The notes under the pieces: generated by a model
What the model was told of the DNA's origin: nothing
Database searches by the model: none
What the model saw: only the letters and a program-made list of their open reading frames with translations
Shown here: one piece after another, positions 17,404 through 26,449 of the stretch
Layout of the letters: the number at the start of each line of letters is the position of its first letter
Numbering within the stretch: position 1 is the first letter of the stretch
Made by a program: the position numbers and the translations under genes
Assembly (NCBI GenBank): GCA_027622375.1
Contig: JAQCAB010000014.1
Span: 1 to 43,219 of the forward strand
Reading direction: 5' to 3'
DNA from: Bacteroidota bacterium
Lineage (GTDB): Bacteria; Bacteroidota; Ignavibacteria; UBA10030; UBA8401
Length of the DNA: 43,219 nt

Positions 17404-18213
17404 TTGCAATTTCCAAAAAATTGGAATTTTATAAATTCCGGCTCGTTAAATGGGGAATTAAATATGAAGATTGATTTGGATTTGGTAAATCAATCTCTTG
17501 AAAATAAAATTTTACCTACAATTAGATTTTATCAATGGCAGCCATTTGCTATATCGCTCGGACATCATCAATCGATTGAAACAATAAATCTTGAAAAATG
17601 TAAATTTGATGGAGTTGATGTTGTAAAAAGATCAACTGGTGGCAGTGCGGTTTTTCATAGTGAAGAATTAACTTATTCAATTGTATTATCCGGGAGAGAA
17701 TTATCTTTACAAAAAACTTATAGTGAAATAAGTAATGCATTAATATTGGGTTTAAAATTATTGGGGATTAATGCAGATTGTAAACAAAGTGAATTAGAAT
17801 ATCTTTCTCCTTTTAAAAATCAAAATGAAATTTCATGTTTTAATTCAACATCTAAATATGAAATTCAATTTGAAGGTAAAAAAATAATTGGCAGCGCTCA
17901 GCGAATCTTTAGAAAAAAAGGAATAAACGCGATTTTGCAACATGGATCAATTTTACTTGGACCTAAATATTTAGAAATTATAAATTATTTAAATTTCAAT
18001 TCAGAATTTGAAAAAAAAGATTTACTGAATAATATGCGCAGGCGAACAATTAATATTTCGAAAGCAAGGAATAAAAAAACAACTCCTAATGAAGTAATTG
18101 AAAAATTTGTATCAGCTTTTAAACAAAGTTGGGGAATTGAAAAATTTGAGATTACAAAGGATATCCAATTGATAAATAAACCAAAACTTGGCCAAGAACA
18201 GTTGGTTTTGTGA
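17404..18213 (+). CDS. Lipoate-protein ligase A / octanoyltransferase (LipM-like)
   Basis: This 269-residue protein of the BPL_LplA_LipB family attaches lipoate or octanoate to carrier proteins. It has PFAISLGHHQSIETINL, VVKRSTGGSAVFHSEELTYS, and the active-site region SCFNSTSKYEIQFEGKKIIG with GSAQRI and LQHGSILLG. The Cys in that region occupies the place of the nucleophile in LipM octanoyltransferases, so octanoyl transfer is favoured; LplA-type ligation is the alternative, since the Lys of GKKI is also present. The TTG at 17404 lies one base after the lpxA stop behind a purine-rich aagggg. The 3' end overlaps the convergent patatin gene by 62 bases. Confidence 0.85.
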   Translation: MQFPKNWNFINSGSLNGELNMKIDLDLVNQSLENKILPTIRFYQWQPFAISLGHHQSIETINLEKCKFDGVDVVKRSTGGSAVFHSEELTYSIVLSGRELSLQKTYSEISNALILGLKLLGINADCKQSELEYLSPFKNQNEISCFNSTSKYEIQFEGKKIIGSAQRIFRKKGINAILQHGSILLGPKYLEIINYLNFNSEFEKKDLLNNMRRRTINISKARNKKTTPNEVIEKFVSAFKQSWGIEKFEITKDIQLINKPKLGQEQLVL

Positions 18214-20620
18214 TATCATCGGGTAAATAAAAAGCCCTTCCAAATAAAATTGATGCAGGACCAATGGGGCTGTCAATCGAAATACCGCCACCAAAACCAT
18301 GATAAAAATCTTTCAACTTAATTTCAGTCCGGCGAACCCAAACTTTTCCAATATCATATCGGGCTAATAAATATGTATCAAATAAAATTTTAAAAGGGAA
18401 TTTTATTCTAATTTCATTTTGAAAAGAAAGTAATTGACGTCCTCGAGAATCATTTTCAAATAATCCAAGGAATGAATTTTCTCCACCCATATTAAAAAAT
18501 TTATTAAAAGGCAAAGTTTCATCACCAGAACCAAAAGTTAAATGAGGATGAAAAATAAATGGGCCAAAAACTTTTTGAAAATATTCATATTCAAAAAATA
18601 TTCTTGAATAACCTTTTTGATCAATATCAATTCTGTGAGAAGTTTCAAATGTTAATTTTAAACTTGAACCCTCATTGCTATATGGAAATTTATCACGGTC
18701 ATCAATAAATGAACTTAAATTGAAAACACCAAATTTTTGAGATTCAATTTTATTATTTTGTGGCATTAAATTTGTTTTGTTGTTTTCAATTCTGTAGCCA
18801 ATATTTATATTCCCAAATTTTTCCATTTGCCGACCAAATGTAAATGCAAATCCGTTATTAATAGTTCTAAGTTCATCCTTTTTAATTCGCTTGAATTGAT
18901 TATCAACTTCAAAAGTTGAGTCATTTATGTATGTAAAAATATCTTGTAGCTCATAATAATTGCGAATTGAAAAATTAAAATAACTGTCTAAAAATTTGTG
19001 AGATTTAATTTCTAAATTAGAATAAAAATCTCGTGGACCGAAAGAAAATGTACCACCAAGTTCTAAAGCAGCACCCAATAAATTTTCATCACGAATATCA
19101 ATTATAGGGCGCAATTGCCTTTCATTATCCGAACGAATCGAAAGATTAATTCTTTGAGTTTCTTTCTCATCTAGTGTAACATAAACTATCGAAGTTGATC
19201 CTTTGTGGTAAGCATCTATAAAAACTTGATTAAAATAATTTGTTGAATATAAATTTTGGATTCCTTCAATAGCTTTATCGTAAGTAAAAAGTTGGCCAGT
19301 TTTAAATGGTAATTCTCTGTTAATTACCCATGAACGAGTTTTACTTTTTCCTATCAAAATAATTTCATCAATACTTCCTTCATTCAATTTTATTTTTAAT
19401 GTACCTGTTTCATCTTCAAAAGAAATTGAATCAATCAGTGCAAGTGTGAGTCCTTTTTTTCGGCAAAGAGATAATAATTTCTCTAAAAATGAATTTACAA
19501 TTTCAGTTGAATATTGTTGATTGATTAATGGTTTAAATATTGAGTCAACTTCCTCAGTTGAAACATTTTTATTTCCACTAAAAATATATTTATTAATTGT
19601 TTTTGTAATATTTGAATCTGAATTTAAGAATTCAACCCCACTATTTTTATATAATTGAGCGTTAATCGAATTTATATTTTCTAAAGTTGCTTCTTCGCCT
19701 TTTTTGACAATTTCTTCTACATTTTGAGATTCCCACGAAATAAAATTATCAAGTGTTGGTTTAATAATTACTGTAGCTTTTGATAATGAAATGTTATTTG
19801 CTTGTTGAACCATTATTCCAATTAATTGATCTGCAACCTCCCAAGGAGCATTTAATTGATTTTTATTTCTGAGTGGACTTGTTGCATCAACAGCAATAAT
19901 AATATCCATTCCCATTTCTTTTGCCACTTCAACAGGAATATTTGAGAGTAATCCTCCGTCAGTTAATTCAAACGAATCAAGTTTAACAGTTGTATAAAGC
20001 ATCGGTACAGAAATACTAGCTCGCATCGCTTCAGATAAATTTCCTTTATCAATTATAATTCGTTTTCCTGTTATCAAATCAGTTGCAACAACGCGAAAAG
20101 GAATTTTTAAATTATCAAATGATGGACTTGGGCGATAAATACTATTTAATACTAATCGGTTTATAAAAGTACTCATTCTTTGACCACTCGTAAAAGAAGA
20201 TGGAATTATAGGTTGCAATCCGTCAAATCTAATTGTGAGTTGCTTTCGATCAAAATTTTGTTTTTGATCATAAAAAACACTTTGTCTATCAGTAACTTCA
20301 GAAAAACTTAAAACCTCTTCCCAGTTTGTAGTTTTTAAAATTTTATCAAGTTCATCAACAGTATAGCCAGAAGCGTAAAGCCCACCTAAAACACTTCCCA
20401 TGCTTGTTCCAACAATTAAATCAATTGGAATTTTATATTTTTCTAGAATTTTTAAAACTCCTAAATGTGCAAAACCACGTGTTCCTCCTCCACTTAAAAC
20501 TAATCCGACTCGAGGTCTATTATTTTTAAGAGATTTTATTGTCTGTATTTCTAGTGATGAAGAAAAAGAAAATAAAAGACAAATCAGAAGAATACTTTTT
20601 AAGAATTTATTAAATAGCAT
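18152..20620 (-). CDS. Patatin-like phospholipase with POTRA and BamA-type barrel
   Basis: This 822-residue protein has a signal peptide, then a patatin domain: oxyanion loop LVLSGGGTRGFAH (about residues 40-52), nucleophile Ser73 in GTSMG, and catalytic Asp in DGGLLSNIPVEV (near 220). A POTRA-like segment follows (about 340-420), then a ~400-residue barrel of the Omp85/BamA kind (GGENSFLGLFEND, GPASILFGRAFYL). This is the layout of the PlpD / type Vd secretion family, in which the lipase is exported or held at the surface. The barrel ends in Leu rather than the usual Phe. Its 3' 62 bases overlap the LipM-like gene on the other strand. It is divergent from the small membrane protein. Confidence 0.88.
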   Translation of the reverse strand: MLFNKFLKSILLICLLFSFSSSLEIQTIKSLKNNRPRVGLVLSGGGTRGFAHLGVLKILEKYKIPIDLIVGTSMGSVLGGLYASGYTVDELDKILKTTNWEEVLSFSEVTDRQSVFYDQKQNFDRKQLTIRFDGLQPIIPSSFTSGQRMSTFINRLVLNSIYRPSPSFDNLKIPFRVVATDLITGKRIIIDKGNLSEAMRASISVPMLYTTVKLDSFELTDGGLLSNIPVEVAKEMGMDIIIAVDATSPLRNKNQLNAPWEVADQLIGIMVQQANNISLSKATVIIKPTLDNFISWESQNVEEIVKKGEEATLENINSINAQLYKNSGVEFLNSDSNITKTINKYIFSGNKNVSTEEVDSIFKPLINQQYSTEIVNSFLEKLLSLCRKKGLTLALIDSISFEDETGTLKIKLNEGSIDEIILIGKSKTRSWVINRELPFKTGQLFTYDKAIEGIQNLYSTNYFNQVFIDAYHKGSTSIVYVTLDEKETQRINLSIRSDNERQLRPIIDIRDENLLGAALELGGTFSFGPRDFYSNLEIKSHKFLDSYFNFSIRNYYELQDIFTYINDSTFEVDNQFKRIKKDELRTINNGFAFTFGRQMEKFGNINIGYRIENNKTNLMPQNNKIESQKFGVFNLSSFIDDRDKFPYSNEGSSLKLTFETSHRIDIDQKGYSRIFFEYEYFQKVFGPFIFHPHLTFGSGDETLPFNKFFNMGGENSFLGLFENDSRGRQLLSFQNEIRIKFPFKILFDTYLLARYDIGKVWVRRTEIKLKDFYHGFGGGISIDSPIGPASILFGRAFYLPDDITKPTVLGQVLVYLSIGYPL

Positions 20621-20665
20621 TTCACAAATTATAAAAAATTTGCTTAAGTCTGAACTTGATATTGT

Positions 20666-20686
20666 TTAGTATTTTAGTGATACTAA
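20666..20686. repeat. Small inverted repeat in a divergent promoter gap
   Basis: TTAGTAT (20666-20672) and ATACTAA (20680-20686) form a 7-bp palindrome with a 7-base spacer, in the gap between the patatin gene and the small membrane protein gene. No T-run follows, so it is not a terminator; an operator is possible but unproven. Confidence 0.3.
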
Positions 20687-20734
20687 TCACCGCATTTGGG
20701 GAAATTGTTAATTAAACTTAAAGAGAATAAAATT

Positions 20735-20965
20735 ATGAAAATACTACTTTTACTAGCATTGATATTTGTTACTTATGTGGTTTCAATTTTATATTTACCA
20801 CTTGAATATTTAATTTTTTCATCCGTTTTCATTTTAGTTGGGCTCCATTTTTTAAATAAAATGATTTTGAAACACCAAAACTCAACTAAACAAAAAAATA
20901 CGAATACTTTAACATTTTTTAAAAAATTATTTAATAAGAGCGAAGAAGTAGAAGTTCAAGATTAA
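20735..20965 (+). CDS. Small two-helix membrane protein
   Basis: Starting at ATG 20735 gives 76 residues: MKILLLLALIFVTYVV begins the first hydrophobic helix, LIFSSVFILVGLHFLNKMI forms the second, then comes a basic and acidic tail ending EVEVQD. The reading frame extends up to a TTG at 20696, but a purine-rich aaagaga before ATG 20735 and the hydrophobic N-terminus favour the shorter form. It has no recognised family. It stands alone, 59 bases before the rRNA methyltransferase gene, and may share its transcript. Confidence 0.6.
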   Translation: MKILLLLALIFVTYVVSILYLPLEYLIFSSVFILVGLHFLNKMILKHQNSTKQKNTNTLTFFKKLFNKSEEVEVQD

Positions 20966-21024
20966 TAAGTAATACAGTAATTTAATTAATCAAAAAGGGG
21001 ATTATTATTTTTGTAATTTGTTAA

Positions 21025-22326
21025 ATGAAGTTAACCTCTTTACTTGGGCTTACTGCCGAGTTATTAAGTAAAATTAATCTCAATTTTCCACCAGATAAAA
21101 TTGTAGCAAAGTTTTTTAGAGATAGAAAATATCTTGGCTCGCATGATCGAAAATTTATTTCTGAATCTCTCTTTGGTGTATTAAGATGGAAAAAATTATT
21201 AGAATATTATTTTGAAATTATCTCAACTCAAGAAAACCTAAATGAATTTTACGATAAAAATAAAGGTATTATTTTAATTTTTAGTTATTTGTATTTAATA
21301 AATAAAAATAATGAATATCTAAATTATCAATTTGAATCCGAATTTATTTATTTAGAACAATATAAAACCAAATTAATAAATTTAATTAAAACAAATTCTT
21401 TTAATGGAAATATTGCAATTGAGTTATCACATCCTGATTGGTTGATTGACGAATTAAAAAATAATTATTCAATTGATGAAATTATTAATATTTGCAAAGT
21501 TAATAACAAGCAAGCACCGATTACTTTAAGAACAAACTTATTAAAAATTAACCGTGAAGAACTTCAAAAAGAATTAGCTATAGAAAAAGTTGAAACTAAT
21601 ATTACAAAATATTCTCCTTGTGGATTAAATCTTGAAAAAAGAATAAATGTTTTCCAGCTTAAATCTTTTAAAAAAGGATATTTTGAAGTTCAAGATGAGG
21701 GGAGCCAGATAATATCGTTACTTGCAAATCCAAAACCTGGAGATAAAATAATTGATGTTTGCTCAGGTGCTGGTGGAAAATCTCTTGCAATGGCTGCACA
21801 AATGAATAACCGCGGTGAAATATTTGGATTTGATATAATTGAAAAAAAACTTGATGAATTTAAAAAAAGAATTAAACGTGCTGGAGTTGATATTATAAAA
21901 CTCAATCATTTAAAAGAAAATATATTACCAAAAAAATTTAATGAGTTTGCAGATATTTTATTGATTGATTCGCCATGTAGCGGAATTGGGACATTGAGAA
22001 GAAATCCCGGTTTAAAATGGAGTGTTACTCCAAAAATTATAGATGAAATTAATGTAAAACAGAAATTAATTTTACAAAATTATTCAACTTCTGTAAAAGT
22101 AAATGGCAAACTTATTTATGCAACTTGTAGTATTTTAAAAAAAGAAAATGAAGATATTATTCAAAATTTTATGCGTGAAAATAAAAATTTTGAAATTGAA
22201 GATCCTAAACAATCATTAAAATATTATAAACTGGAAAATTTAGTAACAAGTGAATATTTAAAATTATATCCGCATATTCATAATACAGATGGATTTTTTG
22301 CTGCAGTTCTAAAACGAAATTACTAA
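21025..22326 (+). CDS. RsmB/NOP2-family RNA (cytosine-5) methyltransferase
   Basis: This 433-residue protein is a SAM-dependent m5C RNA methyltransferase, most like RsmB, which acts on 16S rRNA. An N-terminal helical NusB-like/RsmB domain contains FFRDRKYLGSHDRKFISE. The SAM site is KIIDVCSGAGGKSLAMAAQM (about residues 238-257), motif IV is DSPCSGIGTLRRNPGLKW with one catalytic Cys, and motif VI YATCSILKKENEDI holds the second. The C-terminus DGFFAAVLKR is the family end. It is coupled to the next gene by a TAATG overlap. Confidence 0.9.
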   Translation: MKLTSLLGLTAELLSKINLNFPPDKIVAKFFRDRKYLGSHDRKFISESLFGVLRWKKLLEYYFEIISTQENLNEFYDKNKGIILIFSYLYLINKNNEYLNYQFESEFIYLEQYKTKLINLIKTNSFNGNIAIELSHPDWLIDELKNNYSIDEIINICKVNNKQAPITLRTNLLKINREELQKELAIEKVETNITKYSPCGLNLEKRINVFQLKSFKKGYFEVQDEGSQIISLLANPKPGDKIIDVCSGAGGKSLAMAAQMNNRGEIFGFDIIEKKLDEFKKRIKRAGVDIIKLNHLKENILPKKFNEFADILLIDSPCSGIGTLRRNPGLKWSVTPKIIDEINVKQKLILQNYSTSVKVNGKLIYATCSILKKENEDIIQNFMRENKNFEIEDPKQSLKYYKLENLVTSEYLKLYPHIHNTDGFFAAVLKRNY

Positions 22327-23225
22327 TGGAAGAAAAATTAAAATATTTAAAACCAGAAATATTATCTACAGTTTCATCGATGGAGTTGAGAGCAAAATTT
22401 GTTGTTGAAGGATTTTTAACTGGTTTACACAAAAGTCCATATCATGGATTTAGTGTTGAGTTTTCAGAACACAGGCAATATTTACCGGGTGATGATTTAA
22501 GAAAGTTGGATTGGAAAATATTGGCAAAGACTGATCGTTTTTATATCAAACAATTTGAAGAAGAAACAAATTTAGCAGCTCACATTTTTATTGATACAAG
22601 TGCTTCAATGGGATATGCTTCCGAAAAAAATAAAATTACAAAATTAAAATATGCTGCTTATTTAGCAGCTTCATTAAGTTATTTGATGAATAAACAAAAA
22701 GATGCTGTTGGTCTTGGTCTTTATGATTCGAAATTGCATAAATATTTATCTCCAAAAACTTCTAAAACACATTTAAATATTTTATTGTCTGAACTCGAAA
22801 ATATGATTCCAAGTCAAAACACAAATGCTGCAGTTGCAATCGGACCATATATCGAAAAAATAAAAAGAAAGGGATTAATAATTTTAATAAGTGATTTATT
22901 CGATTCTGAAGAAAATACTTTTAAATTATTTAAACAGTTACGTTATAATGGACATGAAGTAATAATTTTCCAAATTTTAGATGATCAAGAGGTTGAATTT
23001 GAATTTACAAAAAATACAAATTTTATAGATTTGGAATCGACTGAAAGAATAATTACATCTCCAATTCAAATTAAAACAGAATATAAAAGAGCAGTTGAAA
23101 ATTATTTATCTAAAATAAAGACCAATTGTTATCAGCACAAAATTGATTATTCATTGATTAAAACATCAACTACTTTTGATGTTGCTTTACTACAATATTT
23201 AAACAAAAGAGAGCAACTGAATTAA
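22326..23225 (+). CDS. DUF58 protein with a von Willebrand A-like domain
   Basis: The 299 residues contain the DUF58 signature GDDLRKLDWKILAKTDRFYI (about residues 55-74) and a metal-ion-dependent adhesion motif FIDTSASMGYA (DxSxS, about 89-99). DUF58 proteins usually accompany a MoxR-type AAA ATPase, thought to help fold or activate partner proteins or enzymes; no MoxR gene is nearby here. The ATG shares its A with the last base of the upstream stop (TAATG). No membrane helix is seen, so it is cytoplasmic. Functional role in this organism is unknown. Confidence 0.87.
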   Translation: MEEKLKYLKPEILSTVSSMELRAKFVVEGFLTGLHKSPYHGFSVEFSEHRQYLPGDDLRKLDWKILAKTDRFYIKQFEEETNLAAHIFIDTSASMGYASEKNKITKLKYAAYLAASLSYLMNKQKDAVGLGLYDSKLHKYLSPKTSKTHLNILLSELENMIPSQNTNAAVAIGPYIEKIKRKGLIILISDLFDSEENTFKLFKQLRYNGHEVIIFQILDDQEVEFEFTKNTNFIDLESTERIITSPIQIKTEYKRAVENYLSKIKTNCYQHKIDYSLIKTSTTFDVALLQYLNKREQLN

Positions 23226-23288
23226 AATATGAAAAGTTTCTGTTTGTATTTACTGTAACTCTATTTTAATTTGTAAGAATAAAATTTT

Positions 23289-26153
23289 ATGCCAAAGCAA
23301 ATTAATAAAAGTGAGTTTAGTTCGATTGTAGTTAAAGGGGCAAAAGTACATAATCTAAAAAATGTTGATGTAGAAATCCCTCATGATAAATTAACAGTCA
23401 TAACCGGTTTGTCCGGTTCTGGAAAATCGAGTTTAGCGTTTGATACAATTTATGCTGAAGGGCAACGAAGATACGTTGAAAGTTTATCACCGTATGCTCG
23501 TCAATTTTTAGGATTGATGGAAAGACCCGATGTTGATTTTATTGATGGATTGAGTCCTGCAATTTCGATTGAACAAAAATCAGTCAGCCATAATCCGAGA
23601 TCAACAGTTGGAACAGTTACAGAAATTTATGATTACTTGAGATTGTTATTTGCAAAAGTTGGAATTCAATATTGTGTTAATTGCAAAATTAAAGTTGAAA
23701 AACAATCAATTGATCAAATAATAAATACAATAATTAATTTTCCGAAAAATTCTAAAATAATTATTCTCGCGCCAGTTATAAAAGGGAGAAAAGGTCATTA
23801 TCAAGAATTATTTAAACAAATGTTGAAAGATGGATTTGTACGAACCAGAATTGATGGTGAAATAAAATTACTGGAAAAGGGAATGAAAGTTGATCGCTAT
23901 AAAAAACATAACATTGAAGTTGTAGTTGATAGATTAATAATTAATTCACAATCAAGATCAAGATTATCAAACTCTATTGAGCTTAGTTTAAAATATGGTA
24001 GCAACTCAATCATTGTGAGTAATGGTTTGAGTGATAAAATTTTTAGCACGTCTAATTCTTGCCCCCAGTGCAACCAAAGCTATGAAGAGCCGGCGCCAAA
24101 TTCTTTTTCATTCAACTCACCTTATGGCGCTTGCAAAAATTGCGAAGGGTTGGGCGAAAAAAAAGATCTTTCGCTCAATTTAATATTTCCATCTTTGGAA
24201 AAAACAATAAATGAGGGAGCAATTGCACCACTTGGTTTCCCGAGAGAAACTTATTTTTTCAGCCAAGTAAAAGCATTAATTGATTTGCATAAACTAAATT
24301 ATGATACTCCTTTAAAAAAATTTCCTAAAATTGCATTTGATGAATTATTAAATGGTACTGGTTCAAATAAACTCGAGATAGAGTATCACAAATCAAGCGG
24401 AAAAAAAGTAATTTATAAACATCGCTTTAGTGGAATTATTGGAATCCTCCAAAATTATTACAACAACACATCTTCTCCAAAAATTAGAAATTGGGTTGAA
24501 AGTTTTATGACAACAACCAAATGTAATTTATGTGTTGGTGGAAGATTAAAAAAAGAAAATCTAGAAATAAAAATTGAAGATAAAAAAAGAGACAAATCAT
24601 TTTCTATTTTTGAAGTTGTAAGTTTACCTCTTGATAAATTATTTCAATTTTTTACAAGTTTTAAATTTGGCAAAAGGGAAGAAATAATTTCAAACCAAAT
24701 TATTAAAGAGATATTAAATAGAGTAAATTTTTTAATTCAAGTTGGACTGCAATATGTAACACTCGATAGAGCTACGAGAACACTTTCTGGTGGTGAATCT
24801 CAACGCATAAGACTTGCAACACAAATCGGAACACAACTTGTTGGAGTGCTTTATATTTTGGATGAACCAAGTATTGGTCTTCATCAACGTGATAATCAAA
24901 AATTAATTTCTTCATTAAAAAATCTTCGTGATTTAGGCAATACAGTAATTGTTGTTGAGCATGATAAAGAAATGATGATTCAATCCGATTACATAATTGA
25001 TTTAGGACCGGGGGCAGGCGAGCATGGAGGAAAAGTAATCCATGCTGATAAAACAAAAAATCTTTTAAATCTAAATGGAAAATCAAATTCTAACACATTT
25101 GATTATATCTCCGGGAAAAAGAAAATTCCAATTCCTAAAAAAAGAAGAACAAATAAAACTGAACATTTAACAATTAAAGGTGCCTCTGGAAATAATTTAA
25201 AAAGTATAAGTTTAAAAATCCCACTTAAAAAATTTGTTTGTATAACAGGTGTAAGTGGATCTGGAAAATCAACATTGATTAACGAAACATTGGTACCAGT
25301 TTTGCAAAATTATTTTTATGATTCAAAAACAGCGCCACTATCTTATAATTCAATTGAAGGAAAAAAATTAATTGACAAAATAATTGAAGTTGATCAAAGT
25401 CCGATTGGCAGAACTCCGAGATCGAATCCCGCAACTTACACAAGTTTGTTTAATCACATTCGGGATTTATTTACACTTCTCCCTGAATCACAAATTAGAG
25501 GTTACAAAGCCGGAAGATTTAGTTTTAATGTAAAAGGTGGAAGATGTGAAGAGTGCGAAGGGGGTGGTTTAAGAAAAATTGAAATGAATTTTATACCAGA
25601 TGTTTATGTTGAATGTGAATTGTGTGGTGGCAAACGTTATAATCGCGAAACACTTGAAGTCCATTTCAAAGGAAAATCAATTGCAGATGTTTTAAATATG
25701 ACTGTTGAGGAAGCGTTAGAATTTTTTAAAGAACTTCCACGATTAAAAAAATTTCTTGAAACTTTAAATCAAGTTGGGCTTGGATATATTCGATTAGGTC
25801 AACAAGCAACAACATTATCTGGTGGCGAGGCGCAACGTATAAAACTAGCAACCGAACTTGCAAAAACTTCAACTGGAAAAACTTTATATGTTTTAGATGA
25901 GCCCACAACAGGTTTGCACTTTAACGATATTAAAATGCTTTTAAATGTTTTACAAAAATTAGTCGATTTAGGAAACACTGTAATTGTAATTGAACATAAT
26001 TTAGATGTAATTAAAACTGCTGATTGGATAATTGATTTAGGGCCAGAAGGTGGAGAATTAGGTGGAGAAATTATTGCTGAAGGAACACCAGAAGAAGTTG
26101 CAAGAAATACAAAATCTTATACAGGAAAATATTTAATTAAAGAATTAAATTAA
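23289..26153 (+). CDS. uvrA: Excinuclease ABC subunit A
   Basis: This 954-residue protein is the damage-recognising ATPase of nucleotide excision repair. Two ABC modules are complete: Walker A GLSGSGKSSLAFD (about residues 43-55) and GVSGSGKSTLI (about 651-661); signatures LSGGESQRIRLATQ and LSGGEAQRIKLATE; and Walker B LYILDEPSIGLHQRDN and LYVLDEPTTGLHFND. Zinc cysteines occur in CPQCNQSYEEPAP with CKNCEGLG, and in CEECEGGG with CELCGGKR. Length is normal. It follows the DUF58 gene by 63 bases. The end is convergent with a minus-strand cluster. Confidence 0.98.
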   Translation: MPKQINKSEFSSIVVKGAKVHNLKNVDVEIPHDKLTVITGLSGSGKSSLAFDTIYAEGQRRYVESLSPYARQFLGLMERPDVDFIDGLSPAISIEQKSVSHNPRSTVGTVTEIYDYLRLLFAKVGIQYCVNCKIKVEKQSIDQIINTIINFPKNSKIIILAPVIKGRKGHYQELFKQMLKDGFVRTRIDGEIKLLEKGMKVDRYKKHNIEVVVDRLIINSQSRSRLSNSIELSLKYGSNSIIVSNGLSDKIFSTSNSCPQCNQSYEEPAPNSFSFNSPYGACKNCEGLGEKKDLSLNLIFPSLEKTINEGAIAPLGFPRETYFFSQVKALIDLHKLNYDTPLKKFPKIAFDELLNGTGSNKLEIEYHKSSGKKVIYKHRFSGIIGILQNYYNNTSSPKIRNWVESFMTTTKCNLCVGGRLKKENLEIKIEDKKRDKSFSIFEVVSLPLDKLFQFFTSFKFGKREEIISNQIIKEILNRVNFLIQVGLQYVTLDRATRTLSGGESQRIRLATQIGTQLVGVLYILDEPSIGLHQRDNQKLISSLKNLRDLGNTVIVVEHDKEMMIQSDYIIDLGPGAGEHGGKVIHADKTKNLLNLNGKSNSNTFDYISGKKKIPIPKKRRTNKTEHLTIKGASGNNLKSISLKIPLKKFVCITGVSGSGKSTLINETLVPVLQNYFYDSKTAPLSYNSIEGKKLIDKIIEVDQSPIGRTPRSNPATYTSLFNHIRDLFTLLPESQIRGYKAGRFSFNVKGGRCEECEGGGLRKIEMNFIPDVYVECELCGGKRYNRETLEVHFKGKSIADVLNMTVEEALEFFKELPRLKKFLETLNQVGLGYIRLGQQATTLSGGEAQRIKLATELAKTSTGKTLYVLDEPTTGLHFNDIKMLLNVLQKLVDLGNTVIVIEHNLDVIKTADWIIDLGPEGGELGGEIIAEGTPEEVARNTKSYTGKYLIKELN

Positions 26154-26223
26154 CGGGATAAAAATTTAATTTTGAGGTAGCTGTTTGAAAAAATAATAAG
26201 AATGTGATTTAACTATAAAAATC

Positions 26224-26448
26224 TTATTCTTCCTCTAAATACTCAATCGTATTTATTTTATCAAAAAATTCTGGTGGAATTGTTTCAAATGCGTGATCCC
26301 AGCAGAAATAATTTGTAACAAACCAATTTGATAAAGTATTTCCATTATCATTTCTCCAGCGATCCCAAAAGCCATCACCGGGGCGTTCAATTTTCCATTT
26401 AAATTTTTTACCACATTTTTTACAAACGGTATTTTTTGTTAGTGCCAT
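26224..26448 (-). CDS. Small zinc-ribbon-like protein, hypothetical
   Basis: This 74-residue protein has CKKCGKKFKW (residues 9-18, a CxxC knuckle), then an aromatic and charged middle (GDGFWDRWRNDNGN) and YFCWDHAFE, where Cys and His could complete a zinc site. It ends EYLEEE. No family is recognised. It lies one base after the NlpC/P60 gene on the same strand, so the two are probably co-transcribed, but a functional link is not evident. Codon use matches its neighbours. Confidence 0.6.
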   Translation of the reverse strand: MALTKNTVCKKCGKKFKWKIERPGDGFWDRWRNDNGNTLSNWFVTNYFCWDHAFETIPPEFFDKINTIEYLEEE

Positions 26449-26449
26449 T

